The notes under the pieces were generated by a model. That model did no database searches, was not told the DNA's origin, and was given only the letters and a program-made list of their open reading frames with translations. A DNA stretch of 64,000 bases from Gnetum montanum (Eukaryota; Streptophyta; Gnetopsida; Gnetales; Gnetaceae): positions 21,331 through 85,330 of the forward strand of contig MNCI01005010.1 in assembly GCA_015680685.1 (NCBI GenBank). Direction: 5' to 3'. Every line of letters starts with the position of its first letter. Position 1 is the stretch's first letter. The position numbers and the translations under genes are program-made. Of this stretch, positions 32,800 through 44,560 are shown one piece after another.

Positions 32800-33220
32800 G
32801 GTAACTTACTAAATACATCAAGTATCACACTTAGGGCTAAGATCACAATAGCATCAACTAATGTATTCTCAGTTCAAGATATATGTTGGATACCAATGCT
32901 TGTAAATTGTTGCATTAGTTTCTTACATAGGTCACAATAAGGTTGAAAATGTTTGGATTTACATGTGTGAACCTCTATTAATTGGTTAACCATTAGTTTT
33001 GAATCACCTTTTATCATTTGGTGTTTGATTCCTTGGTTATGAGCTACCATCATCCCCCTAATCAATTGTTCAAATTCCACCACATTTTTGGTACATGGGA
33101 ATTGAAAATGATAAGTAAAGGGTTGGATTACATTAGAAGGTGATGTTATGATGGTGGCGACAGTAGCCCCATAGGTAGTTAAAGCTATATCAAAGTGAAT
33201 AATTTCCCCATAGTCTTAAG
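32800..33220 (-). pseudogene. TE-5 second RNase H (aRNH), after RT-RNase H
   Basis: Reads IHFDIALTTYGATVATII (about 33215-33160), FEQLIRGMMVAHNQGIKHQM, IKGDSKLMVNQLIEV and, after a stop, TENTLVDAIV. The acidic residues D (HFD), E (FEQ), D (KGDS) and D (LVDA) are present. It lies between the first RNase H and the integrase zinc region, the standard Tat position and opposite to the TE-4 arrangement. The open frame is limited to 70 codons (33083-32874). Confidence 0.7.
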
Positions 33221-34640
33221 GTACTTTGCTAACAATGTTAACATGTTCATCAGGGAATTTGGGGTCAATGACTGCATGGCCTTCCACTAGGAAAATAGTA
33301 AGTTGTGAGGCTATATCTTGACCTTTGATTGAGGCTTTAGAGATGTAATGGAGGAAAAAACTTAGTTGTTATATCTTTTTAATGGCTATATGACCACTAT
33401 CATGGATATTGATCGTTATGACTCTAAGCATGTTGTCCTTATAAGTGACATTGATTTGTCTTCTAAAGAGCTAGCATCTTCACTTCTTCAATGAGAAGAC
33501 TAGGGCTAGAAAAACATTTTTCACTTTGATCTATTGGGCCTCATAGGTAATTAATGCATAACTTAGGTAGTATATCGATAGCTCCACTCCATTATCTCAT
33601 TTATGATAGAGTAGAGAGGTAATGGACATATCAAAGGTAGTAAGGTAGATGTAAAAGGGTTTATCCTTTTATGGCAAATAGATCATGGGTATTTATGCCA
33701 ATTCTTACTTAAGGTTTTCAAAGGCTTATTGGCATTGAGCCATCCATTCATAGCAAACTCCTTTCTTAAGAAAGTGTTGCATTGGTTATAATCTATTTGT
33801 AAGCCTAGCGATGAACCTATGGATAAATTATAACCTACCTTGGAGTTCCTGAAGCTTATTAAGGTTAGTTGGTGCTACCAAGTTGGATATGTCCTTAACC
33901 TTATTAGGATCGATGAGTATTCCCACTTTAGATACTACAAAGCCAAGCATCTTACTAATTTTGACATCAAAGACATACTTCGTAGGGTTAAGCCTAAGTT
34001 GATATTTGAGACATAATTTCAGGACATGATCAAGGTCATGCACATGGTCATTGATCATTTTGGATTTAATGACTATATCATCCATGCAGTCATTAAGCAA
34101 TCCTAGCATATAATCACTAAAGGTATACGTCATTGCTCATTAATAGGTTGCGCCTAAATTCTTTAGATCAAGAGCATCATTGTATAGCAAAAGCATCCCC
34201 AAGGGGTTATGAATGTTGTACAAAGTTGATGCTCTTGGTTAATCCTAACTTGGTTGTATCCTAAGAGCCCATCCATGAAGAATAACAAGGAATTTATAGT
34301 CATAGAATTGATAAGTTGGTTAATACCAGGTAAAGGAAAATCATCTTTGATAGTTACCTTATTTAGGTCTTAGAAATCAATATAGATATGTATACTTCCA
34401 TTTTTCTTAGGGACTACAACTATGTTAGACACCCAATCTACATAATTAACAACTCAAATGTAACCAACTTGATATAGTTTCATGATTTTGTGAACTACCA
34501 AGGCTAAATCTAGTTTAATCATGTGAACTTTTTGCTTAACTGACTTTATACTAGGGTTGAGTATGAAGTTATGTTGTACTAGGCATGGGTCAAGTCCTGG
34601 AATATCTTAATATGGCTAGGCAAAGATCTTAATGTTATCT
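33221..34640 (-). pseudogene. TE-5 reverse transcriptase and first RNase H, degenerate
   Basis: RT blocks on the minus strand: KKNGSIHIYIDF.DLNK (about 34410-34360), DDFPLPGINQLINSM, a YNQVRI segment, then NDCMDDIVIKSK (about 34091-34056), the catalytic Y-M-D-D with Tyr changed to Cys. RLNPTKYVFDVKISKMLGF and VVSKVGILIDPNKVKDI follow (34000-33900) and then LNKLQELQGRL. The first RNase H part (33800-33250) is poorly preserved. Many stops throughout. Confidence 0.75.
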
Positions 34641-35010
34641 TGGAGGACCTTGGTGATGTCCTAACCCTATTAAGGTTCTAGTGAGAAACTCAGTTTTAGT
34701 ATTTTCTCCTCACCACCATGTGTCATGATAGGAACCTCAACTAGAGATTCTTTGGTAATATCATTTACCTTAAGGTCAAGGGTTTGAACTAGGTGGTTAG
34801 GCCATTTAGGAGGTTTCTCTATTGAGGCTATGTGATCAATGGGGTTCTTAGGCTTAAGTTCTAACCAATTTAGATCAATGAAACATTTAATATCACCATG
34901 AGGTTCAGTTAGGCTCAAAGGTAAACTAGTTTGCCTCTAGGTGTCCATACTCCAATCCTGCATATCAACCACAAGCACATTAAGTGGCACTTGTGTGATA
35001 AAATGAGCAA
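34641..35010 (-). pseudogene. TE-5 pol N-terminal extension
   Basis: The minus strand reads FAHFITQVPLNVLVVDMQDW (about 35010-34955), then after a stop an 82-codon open frame MSLTEPHGDIKCFIDLNWLE..KNPIDHIA..PPKWPNHLVQTLD. The same sequence precedes RT in TE-6 (about 49160-48810). This looks like the beginning of the pol frame. No known domain. Confidence 0.55.
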
Positions 35011-35089
35011 ATAATGCCAAAATAATATAAATTACTTTAGCAATAATGCATGGATAAGATAAAACACATTACTTTAGTGTTCAAGCAAG

Positions 35090-35640
35090 GTTCAAACAAG
35101 GCCAGAAAAGGTTATAAGAGGTAGGTCAAAATAAATAGGATGAAACAAAGGCTAAATAGTGTTAAGTAAGGTTAAATGAAGGCCAAATGATGGTCAACCA
35201 CCACCCAATGATGTCACTCAAGGTTAAATCATGATCAATGGAGGCCATATGTGAGGAGTTAAGGTAGATAACATATGTTTATGGCCAAATAGCATGGAAT
35301 ATAGCAATGTAAAAACCAAATGATGGTCAAATGATGGCCTAATGATGGTCAGGCACCATCAAATGATGTTTGAGATGGTCAAACAAGGTCATGCTAGTGT
35401 CTAATAGTATAAAAGGATGTCAAACTAGGTCAAATAAGGTCAAATGATATCAAATTATAGAAAAAATTAGTTAAATTAGGGCCATATGATGCTAAAATGA
35501 CAAAATTGATGCCAAATGACACCAAATGATATAAACATAAATGTCGATAATATATAACAATGTCAAAATAGGTCAAAAAAATGGCACAAAGTAAAAGCTA
35601 TCAAGGTGGAAAACATGGGGGTAAAACAATGTCAATATTA
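35090..35640. repeat. TE-5 short-unit repeat tract (GGTCAAATGATG type)
   Basis: A run of variants of AGGTCAAATGATGGTCAA and AAATGATGCCAAATGACA, with unit lengths of roughly 10-20 bp and no strict period. The counterpart in TE-6 is 49190-49975. No coding potential. Confidence 0.7.
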
Positions 35641-36735
35641 GTTAATCAAGGTCACATTTTACCATTTTAGGCCTTAGCAGGCCATAGTGGAAGCCTATAG
35701 GGTCAATGGGGAAGTTTGGGCAATCGGGGAGGTCATTTTGAGGCGATTTGAAAGCAAAAACGAGGTATTTTTTTGAAACTACACTAGAACTACATTGGCC
35801 AACATGGTTCTAGTAGGCCCTAGCATGGTTCTTGATAAAATGTGAGTTTCACGATTTGTTAGGATCAATTTGGATTTTTGATGATATGAATTGATAGTGA
35901 AATGGATTGGAAGTAGAGATTGGTCAAATTTGGTGTGAGTTTGACACTATGGAAGCCCCAAATGCTACAAAGGACTAAAGACTATGTTGGACTATAGTTC
36001 CATAGGAAAAATTGATTTGTGATATCTTAAGATTGAAATTTATGCTCCATATACTTTCAAGGGTAGTGTAGGGGCAGCAGGATTATAAACCAGTCATCCA
36101 AAGCCAAAATAAGTTGTTGAAACTGAAGTTTAAAGCCTTGAACCCCAAAACTCTGCTAGCCAAAATAGTTTAGGGTAGCCCCAACATGGTTTAGAAAAAC
36201 TTGATCTTTTCATGATCAAAATGAAACCTAATGATAGCTGGTTTCAAGTTTTGAAGGTTATAGACTTCTTTGATACATTTTTAGACCATTTGGAATGTTG
36301 TGGTGAAAGTAAACTATCCTTGTGACTAGACCTATGCTAGAACAATGTTGTCCAATGTGGTTCTCATCTATTTTAGCATAGTTGTACATGAATCGTAACA
36401 TATGAATAGTTTTTATTATCAATCAACCAAGTTTTTAGGTTCCCAGGGTTATTGATGTTCATGGTGTTGTGCCCAATTTATTCAATTGCTAAAAAACTGA
36501 AGATCCCAAGTGCAGAATATTTTCAAGGTTATAGACTTTTGTAATACATTTTTATGTCATTTGGAGTGTTTTTGTGAAAGTAAACTATCCGTGGGACTAG
36601 ACCTATGCTAGAACAATGTTGTCCAATGTGGTTCTCATTTGTCCTAGCTTAGTTGTACATGAATCTGGACTTGTGATTAGTTTTGATTATCAATCATTTA
36701 AGTTTTAAGGTTCCTAGGGTTATTGATGTTCATGG
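35641..36735. repeat. TE-5 degenerate ~190-bp tandem repeats with a 271-bp duplication
   Basis: Repeated stretches contain a CTAG..C.A.ATTGGCCAACATGGTTCT.-like core, near 35790, 36160, 36330 and 36600. The segment 36256-36526 is followed by a close copy at 36527-36797, an exact 271-bp offset (GGTTATAGAC at 36256 and 36527; CATGGTGTTGTGCCC at 36460 and 36731). The copied unit includes the first ~60 bp of the TE-6 LTR, so the duplication arose after TE-6 inserted. Confidence 0.7.
36731..36735. repeat. TE-6 left target-site duplication CATGG
   Basis: Pairs with CATTG at 63557-63561 (one mismatch). The homologous uninterrupted site in TE-6 itself reads TTCATGGCTAGTG (about 50795). Confidence 0.7.
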
Positions 36736-38159
36736 TGTTGTGCCCAAAATATTCAATTACTAGAAAACTGAAGATCCCAAGTGCGAAATATTTTTAACCT
36801 TGGATTTCAAGGGCCTTTGAGAAAGAGGATCCAAGGCATCCTAGACAGTCTTATTGATCACCTAAGGAATTGAGAAGCATGAATGGGGGTAAATAGATTG
36901 TAAAAATAATGAAGAGCTAGTATAAAAAATAATGCATAGAATGAAATCGTAATAGCTAGCATAAAAAATAAATTGCAAAATTTACTATAATAAAAATATT
37001 GAAAATAAAGAGTTCAAAATGTGTACAAATGGTATACCTAAATGCATGAAGATTTTGCAGTAATGAACTTCAAAGCTTATAGAAGCTGATAGTTTTCACT
37101 CTATGGTTAGCTTCATGGTTTGAGTACTTTCCAACTTCCAACATTCAAACTCCATATTGGTTTTTTGCCCAAAATATATAGCATTTGTCACCTAGGGATA
37201 AGGTAGGTGATTGAATTTTATTGCAAAGGGGATACCATGCTAAGAGTCATTATGCTTAGGTAATTATATATTTTCTCAAAAGTCTTACATAGTCCTCAAA
37301 GGTTACAAGTACTTGAGATTTCCAATAGTTCTAGCACTTGAGAATTGCTAAAATATTTTTTGAATGCAAGAATTCAAGAGTTGAAGAACCTATTTAAGAT
37401 GTCTAAAATGCATTTTTATAGGTTAAATGGCCACTAATTTTAGGCTACAAATTTCTACCATGATTACTAAGAGATTGGAATCATGTGTACATGTTAAAGG
37501 CTTTAAATTTTAGGGTATTTTTAATTTATGGCAAGTTTTGACATTCCCAAGGAGTGAAAACAATGTTGGTTGCCATAAATAGTAAAAAAAAAATTCTAAC
37601 TACACTAGCTTCTTCCACCAACATTGGCCTTGTGGTAGTAATGCTGGACTTGTCTAATCTACACTAGAATTGGTGTGGCAACATTGGAGTTGTTTGAAGA
37701 ATGAAATTCCCATCCATTCTAATGCTGACTTTGTGAGAAAGTAAAAACATCCATAATTCCATTGTGGGCCTTGAGACATCCAAGCTAGATTTTGGTGGAA
37801 ACTATGTTGGGTTCTACTAGGAAAATGAAAATCCAACACCATCCACATTGGGGGTAGGTGGTTCTAGTGTAGTTAAGGATATACCCCACAAAAACCCATG
37901 AAAATGCCAAATTTGGTAGTCCAAAAGGCATTTTTAACTTTTCCAAGATGAAATATAGACATGAGATGAATTTTTCCATCTAGAAAGTGATGCTATAACT
38001 TATGAGGAATTTTTTAGTTCCAAAACTTTAAAGTATGTGAAATTACATCTCATGGATTACAATCTTTCACATTTTAAAATAAAATTCTAGCCTTGGGTCT
38101 AGGGGTAAAGGTTACAATGTTAAAAACTTTTCAACATTCATTTTCTTGGTGGTGTTTCA
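36736..38159 (-). repeat. TE-6 3' LTR (1424 bp)
   Basis: Matches 62130-63556 throughout, clearly more diverged than the TE-4 LTR pair by eye. Plus-strand start TGTTGTGCCCAA, end GGTGTTTCA. It shares the terminal sequence TGAAACACC (element strand) with TE-3. Confidence 0.88.
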
Positions 38160-38225
38160 TTGCATCCTCTTTGTTGATGTTTAGTGGATTGACATAAAAG
38201 GCATCAACAAAAAATACAAAACACC
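38151..38225. promoter_or_regulatory. TE-6 polypurine region within a perfect-armed inverted repeat
   Basis: Arms GGTGTTT (38151-38157) with AAACACC (38219-38225), and TTGTTGATG (38171-38179) with CATCAACAA (38202-38210), all perfectly complementary. They enclose the purine tract AAAGAGGATGC (element strand) next to the LTR start. Same design as 9313-9389 in TE-3. Confidence 0.65.
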
Positions 38226-39499
38226 ACTATAAGTTCATCACTAATGTTTCCTCCCCACACTTGATTCTATAGCCATTGAATCATGCTAAAGAGTGCTTAT
38301 GTTGATGAGATAAGGTTATGATAAGGTGATAGATGTTATAGGTCATATTTGGTCAGACGAATGGATCACAATGTTAAGAATGAGTCCCAAAAATTGACAT
38401 CATGATTATGGTTATGGCAAGGATACTTTGGCTAATCAATGTAGCCTTCATGCTTTATGCTTTGAAGTGTTGATCACTTTGGAATGTTTTTAAGAAATCA
38501 ACACCTTGCTCCAAGGTTTTTCTAGCTGTTAGGATCCTCCTTTTTCTTATTTAGATCCAACGATTTATCTTTTGGTCTTCATTGGCCTTTCATCTTGGAA
38601 ATTTTATTTCCCCCTTTTCTTGAGTAAAACCTTCATTCAGTTTCATTACTGAGACCATGTTTGATTTTTCTTTTTCACTAAAAGATATGTGTTACATTCA
38701 ACAAACTTGAAGATCGAGTATGATAAAGAAAATGTCTTAAGACCATGATGCATGATTGTCAAATTTAGATTATCATTTTTGTTCAAGGTAAGGAAGGTTA
38801 TAATAGGCTACGAGGTTGGGCTCAAGAAGGGATAATGGTAATGATGTGAAACAAGTACTTTTGGTATGGAAGAACAAGCTAACCAAATCTCACACATTGA
38901 GACCATGTGGTAGCTTACTATTGTGATGAATTGCACCTTTGTGATGACTTTAAACTTTATCTTGCAAGCACAACTTCAAGAGGACAAGAAAAAAAGACAT
39001 AGAAAACATGTTATTTCAATATGATGAATAGGGCCACACAAGACAACTAGTAGACTAGGTCACCATAGGTCATTATTTTTATAGCATAGAGATATCTATG
39101 CAAGGTGCATCAGATTTACAAAGCTTGTAGTTCATTCACTGCGTACAATAGAGATATAAAAAGATTGTGCAGACTCGCTTGTTATCAATTGTAAGGTTGT
39201 TAATGTTAACTATTGAGTTCTACCTATAAGGAAGATCATGTTAAATGCTAACTATATGTATCAAGGTTACATGATAGCTTGCTTCCATGACAAGTTGCAC
39301 CTTTGTGATGACTTCCAAGCTTCACCCTACAAGCACAACTCCAAGAGAATAGGAAAACAAGATTAAGAAAACATGTTGTTAGAAGATATTGCATAGGACC
39401 ACATGAGACAACTAGCAAACTAGGTCACCATAGGTCACTATTGTTATAGCATGGAGTGATCTATGTGATGTGCATCAAATTTACAATGTTTTGCAGTTC
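38226..39499. repeat. TE-6 3' untranslated region with ~365-bp tandem duplication
   Basis: No gene in 38226-38900. From about 38900 a unit of about 365 bp is present twice (38900-39265 and 39266-39630). AGACAACTAG occurs at 39041 and 39406 and GCACCTTTGTGATGACTT in both. The second copy runs into the integrase C-terminus, so the first copy carries a spare end of that frame. Confidence 0.65.
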
Positions 39500-40860
39500 A
39501 TTTATTATGCTAAGTAGAGAGATAGAGAGATAGACAAAGAACATGCAATCTCTCTTGATATAGGTTGTAAAGGTCGTTGATGTTAATTGTTGGTTTGTAC
39601 CTACAAAGAAGATTTTGTAAGATGTAATAAGGCTTTAGATAGGAATGGTTGAATGAGTTGGCCAATTCATTCCCATCCATGTTTACTATTCTAAAGGCTC
39701 TATTACCATAGGCCTTGGTGATTAAGAAAGGTCCCTCCCAATTGGCTGAGAACTTGTCTACATCCTCATAAATAATATTGAGGACTAGGTTTCCCTCCTT
39801 GGTCATTCATTTGTTCAGGTCATGGAAATGTTTTTTCTTGTACCTCTCTTGGTACTATTCGATGCGAGAAAAATTTTGTACCTACTACTCTTTCACTAAA
39901 TCAAGATCAATGGTATGTAGTTCTTTATTTTTCTCATTATTGATAAAGTTTGATAATTCAACTCTAAGTAAAGGAACCTATAATTCAAGAGGCAAAAAAG
40001 CTTCAAATCCATAAACTAAGCTATATGGCATTACACAAGTTATAGTTCAATAGGTCATTTGGTAGGCCCAAAGTACATGGATAAGCTACTCATGCCACTT
40101 ATGCATACTATTATTAAGCATCTTTTAAAACAAGCTTATAATGGCCTTGTTGGTAGCTTTGGCTTTTCCATGGGCTTAAGGGTAGTATGGTGATTAAGGG
40201 AAATGCTTGATGCCTAAGTCTTGACAAATGGATTTTATTTCTTATCTACTAAATTATGGCTCATTATTTATGACTATGGTTAAAGGTATGCCAAAATGGA
40301 CTACTATGTTATCAAGCATAAATCTATAGAATTTTTAAGATGTTGGTTTCCTTAGGAGAATAACTTCAACCCACTTTGTAAAGTATTCAGTTGTAGTAAT
40401 AATGAAGTTATTCCCTATGGAATACTTAAGCATTATCGGTTTAATAATGTCAAGTCACCATTGTTGAAATGACCAAGTTATCTAAGTAGTGTGTAACTTA
40501 GTTGGTGGCATGTGTATCGGGTTGTTATGCCATTGATAACTGTCATAATTTTTAACCTTTTACAAGAATTAACTTTCCATATAGGGCCAATAATAACATA
40601 GTAACCTAGTTTTAGTAGCCATGGTTCTAGGTCCTATATTTCCCCCACATACACCTTCATGAACTTGCCGAAGGACTATGCAGTTTTTGATTCTACCCAA
40701 GCACACCAATAATATGCCATCATAGGACTATTGACATAATGTGTTATCACCAATGATGACATACTATTTTGATCTTTTACTTAGAACATCCTTTTGGGAA
40801 GTAGTCAAGTCCTATGGAGAATCACCATGCTTCAAGTAAAACTTGATATCATCGTACCAC
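39500..40860 (-). pseudogene. TE-6 integrase with altered triad E-N-K
   Basis: C-terminal open frame 39806-39510 (NWEGPFLITKAYGNRAFRIV, NMDGNELANSFNHSYLKPYY) is the integrase tail typical of Tat. The core upstream reads FIITTTEYFTKWVEV (about 40385), IPLTIVINNEP (about 40295-40265) and HGKAKATNKAI (about 40165-40140), giving E, N and K at the three catalytic positions. The zinc region is at about 40830-40560. Frames are broken by stops (for example YYP-stop-AHG). Same substitutions as TE-5. Confidence 0.78.
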
Positions 40861-40898
40861 TCCTTTTAAGGATTGGTATCAATAGAGGCTATAAAGTC

Positions 40899-40903
40899 AC
40901 CTT
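40899..40903. repeat. TE-7 left target-site duplication ACCTT
   Basis: Exact match to 46902-46906. Confidence 0.9.
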
Positions 40904-42119
40904 TGAGGAACAAGAATTTAGAAAAGGGGGATGAATAAGTTCCTAAAATTGAAAGTAACACATGATATATAAACATAATAATTACATGGTTCTCCAATTT
41001 AGGTACTTCACACTCAAAGGATAGATGCATTGAACCTTTTGAGACTTTATTTCTTCTAAAATTTGGTTTAGAGGATACAAAAGCCTTTACAAAGTTTGAG
41101 CTCTGCTAAGGCAAGTTTCATTTCTTCAACAACTATAAACCCGAAAAGGTTCCAACAAGCTCGGCATCACACCTTGTACAAGATCTAAGCTTTGCTATGG
41201 AGTATTTTGTCACTACAAAAGCACTCAAGCCTGCAATGTCCCAATAATCTCAAAAGTGGTTTGAAAGGCACCACATCCTATAAACAGCTCTAAGGTCTAC
41301 TCTAAAGTGTTTCATTGTTGTACAACGACTTAAATTTACAAGGTCCTAATAAGCTTAGAGTGTGATTTTAAGGATCCCACAACCTTTACATAATTGACCT
41401 CTGCTTTAGAGTGTTTTGACACTACACAAACACTCAATTCCATAGTATCTTGACAAGCTCAATTACAATGCCTTCTTGCAAGAAGCACATTAATCATAAA
41501 AGGGTAATAGGAGGAAAACAAAAACACAATGAAAGAGTGTAACTTAAATTATAAGTCCCTATACTTTGAAGCATAGTTCTATAATCAATCAAATGATATA
41601 ACAAATGAAGTAAATAAGTACAATAGAATAGAATAGAAAATGATGGCTTTGATATTGAAAATTCTTGCACAAAATTGAAGAGATTGAAGTCTTTTTATAG
41701 CCTTGAAGTTTCCAAAAAATCCATAAAATTTTTGTGATGGCTATCTAATGGCTAGTGTAAATGTCTCCTTCAAGATTAGGATGTCTCCTTTAAAAGTAGG
41801 ACATATCTATGGTTACATCCCTTTTGCAATGGAGATGTCTCTTGAAAATAGTATATGTCTTCTCAATTTTTTCACTTAGTCTTCTAAGTAATTATCTCAT
41901 CAATTTGTCTTCTTTCCAATCCTCAAAGCATCTACATTTGACTTGTAGCCTTCATTTTTTTCATGGTTGTCCATGCTCTCATCTTGTCCATGAAGTCTCC
42001 ACTTCCATAGCTCTTTTTATTTCTTGAGTTCTCATCCATGCTTTGTAAAAACATCACATTCCATGAAATTCTATGTTCTCTATTGTTCTTAATGTTTTGA
42101 TGTATCAAAAGGTCAAAAA
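40904..42119 (-). repeat. TE-7 3' LTR (~1.2 kb)
   Basis: Matches 45627-46901. It contains internal repeats around CACTACAAAAGCACTCAA and CCTACAAGGTCC..AACAAGCTC, at ~110-120 bp spacing. The inner end is followed on the element strand by AAAATGGAAGAG, a purine tract (plus about 42121-42132). Confidence 0.85.
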
Positions 42120-44560
42120 TCTCTTCCATTTTGGTGATGTTCAAAACTTAAGATAATGGGTTAGTATTATCTAGAATTTCTCAAGTCATATATTTTCAAT
42201 ATATCTTATAACTGTACTTTAGTAGTGTACTATATTTGATAAATCACATCCTTATATACTAATACCAACTAGATATCAAACTCTTTCCCTTTTTTTACAT
42301 CATGAAAAAGGAGTGGAATAGGATAATAAGATAGATCAAGAGAATGCACAAGAATATTTGACATGTATTTTCAAACCTTCATAATGAACATATTGCCAAG
42401 GAAGAACAATTAATTAAATGGTACACATTGCTTATCATTGACTTCATAGGGCTGATGATGACAAACCAATTAAGTTTTGTCCATTATTTGGTCACAAAGT
42501 TAAAATTAATGATCCAAAAATTAATCCAATTATACTAAGACAAGCCTTATAATTAATGTCTAGGAGAAATGAAAACCATGAGGCTAAAGCCCAAGGTTTG
42601 AATGTTTAAAATCATGTAACTTTTACTTTGATCTAATCATCCCATTAGTGACAAATAAACCAATATCTCATGATTCTTTATTCACCCAATATTCTACTTC
42701 ATTTGAAGCTTCAATAATAGAACAAGGCATAGAAATTTCATGGCAAGAGAGTAATATACATGCTTATCTAACTTTCAAGAATTAGATCAAATACGCAAAA
42801 GAAACGTCAAAGAAACATAACTTAACATGCTAAATATCTCAAAAATAACCAAACTAATTCTTAACAAGATGTCCATACAAAAATATATATAGCCATGTCA
42901 AATTTAAATACCAACAATAAGCAATACATATCAAGGTAAGATATCCAAAAGATATCTTGACCAAAATTTAACTTATACTTTTACCTTGGATACTTTACCA
43001 TCTCTTAAATGAATTCTTATCCATTTTTAGTTGTGGATGTTGGAGTGTAAAGTTTTGCTACTTGTGTGTCTTTTGCTAAAAGTCTTAAAAAATACTCCCC
43101 CTACATTGGTAGCCTATAGGATGATAATTGGTGATGAGATATAGACTCCCCTTGCATATGTACAGATATCCTTCTTATTCTAATGCTTCCTTTGGGCATT
43201 TTTTTTTCTAGATCAGCTTGTTCTTTTCAAAAATATAATCATCATGGTTCTTTTATCCTCAATGTACTGTCCCTTTAATGGAATATTAAGATCAAGTGTG
43301 GAGACTAAGATCTCCTAGAATTGCATGATAATTCCTCTTGAAATGTTTCTTTCCTTCGAAGATTTAGGAATTTTATCAAAGGTACCAATTCAAATGCTTA
43401 ATCTATCATACATAAAAAATCTTCCAGAAGAAATTGAACTTTGTGATTTTAGAGGAAAGCACAATGTTATATCAAAAGACATATAAAGAAAATTCAACAC
43501 AAGGCTTTTGGTCCATGAATGCAAATGTTTTAATCTACTTGAAACCAATACATTCTAGTTAAGAATCCAAAAGATAATTTTTTAGTACAAAATTTAAAAG
43601 TAGCACAAGTTTTCATCATATCATGCTCATATATTCATAAAAGATAGTGTTTTAACTGACAATGATATATTCCAATAATGCTCTATGAGATATCTCCTTC
43701 TACATATGTGCTTACCTTAACATTTGTAGAACTTGGAGGTAATTTTCCAGATTCTTTCTTGATCATTCACATGTTCTTAAAAAAATAAATCATTTAAAAA
43801 TTGACATATTTTTAGCATGCAAGGAAATAGAAACTTACCATAACTTACTTTACTTGCAATTGAGATACAAAAGACTAATGAAGTTTGAGATGAGGTCCTC
43901 TATCATAGAGTACCTCCTTACCCTTTAACTTTCTTTCATTAGCTATTTTGTATGATTGCCAAGCTTGTTCATGTCCTCCATGATGAAATAACTTTTGATC
44001 AACTCTTATATCATCCATAATTTTTACAAATCTTCCAATTTTCAATTCATCTTCATTTCCAATAGCTACTTCCTACAAAATATCCTTACTAGGAACTTTT
44101 TGGTAAGATCAAGAATCAATGCTATTTTGATCAACATGGGAATAATCAAGGTTTTTTTTACATTCATAATTTTTATAGATAAATAAAATTTTCACCTCAT
44201 GAATGGGGTTATTAAGCCTGATAATACTTGAACTAGAGCTTGTCTCCTTCTATAAGACTTTTTCATTTCTAGGTTGTTTTTCATAAACCTCTCCTTCTTC
44301 AGAAAGCTCTACATTCTTTATTTAAAGCTTTAGTTGTTGAATCTCAAACTTTATGTATGATATTTCTTCTTTTAATTTGGTGTGAATTTCATAAAATTTT
44401 CTATTCATGTATTTCTTTACATTCTTAAGTAAATAAAGTAGAATGAGAATTTCATCTCATAATTCACTATACCTTTCATCATACTTACCATTTGGTCCAT
44501 TAGTAACTTGTAGTGAATTTTCATTTATAAGTGCCATGCATATGAGCGAAGAATCTTTTG
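42120..44560. other. TE-7 interior without recognisable domains
   Basis: About 2.4 kb. From 44560 down to about 43870 the minus strand continues a gag-linked coiled-coil-like reading (KFYEIHTKLKEEISYIKF.., then QAWQSYKIANERKLKGKEVL). The rest (42133-43870) is AT-rich with nothing recognised; in particular no RT or integrase motif. Confidence 0.6.

Larger units (their letters stand above)
31311..36735 (-). mobile_element. TE-5: Tat-like pol region (left part), host of TE-6
   Basis: Minus-oriented, collinear with the TE-6 pol: 31320-34930 matches 39475-49100 once TE-7 is removed, and 34930-36735 matches 49130-50800. The homology resumes beyond TE-6 at 63557. It has no LTR in the window and its 3' end is truncated near 31311. 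It carries RT, two RNase H regions and integrase in the usual Tat order. Confidence 0.8.

Noticed and set aside
35090-35640. Possible CRISPR array or regular spacer structure
   Set aside because: Repeat units vary in length and sequence with no fixed spacers, and the context is a plant retroelement; it is a degenerate minisatellite.
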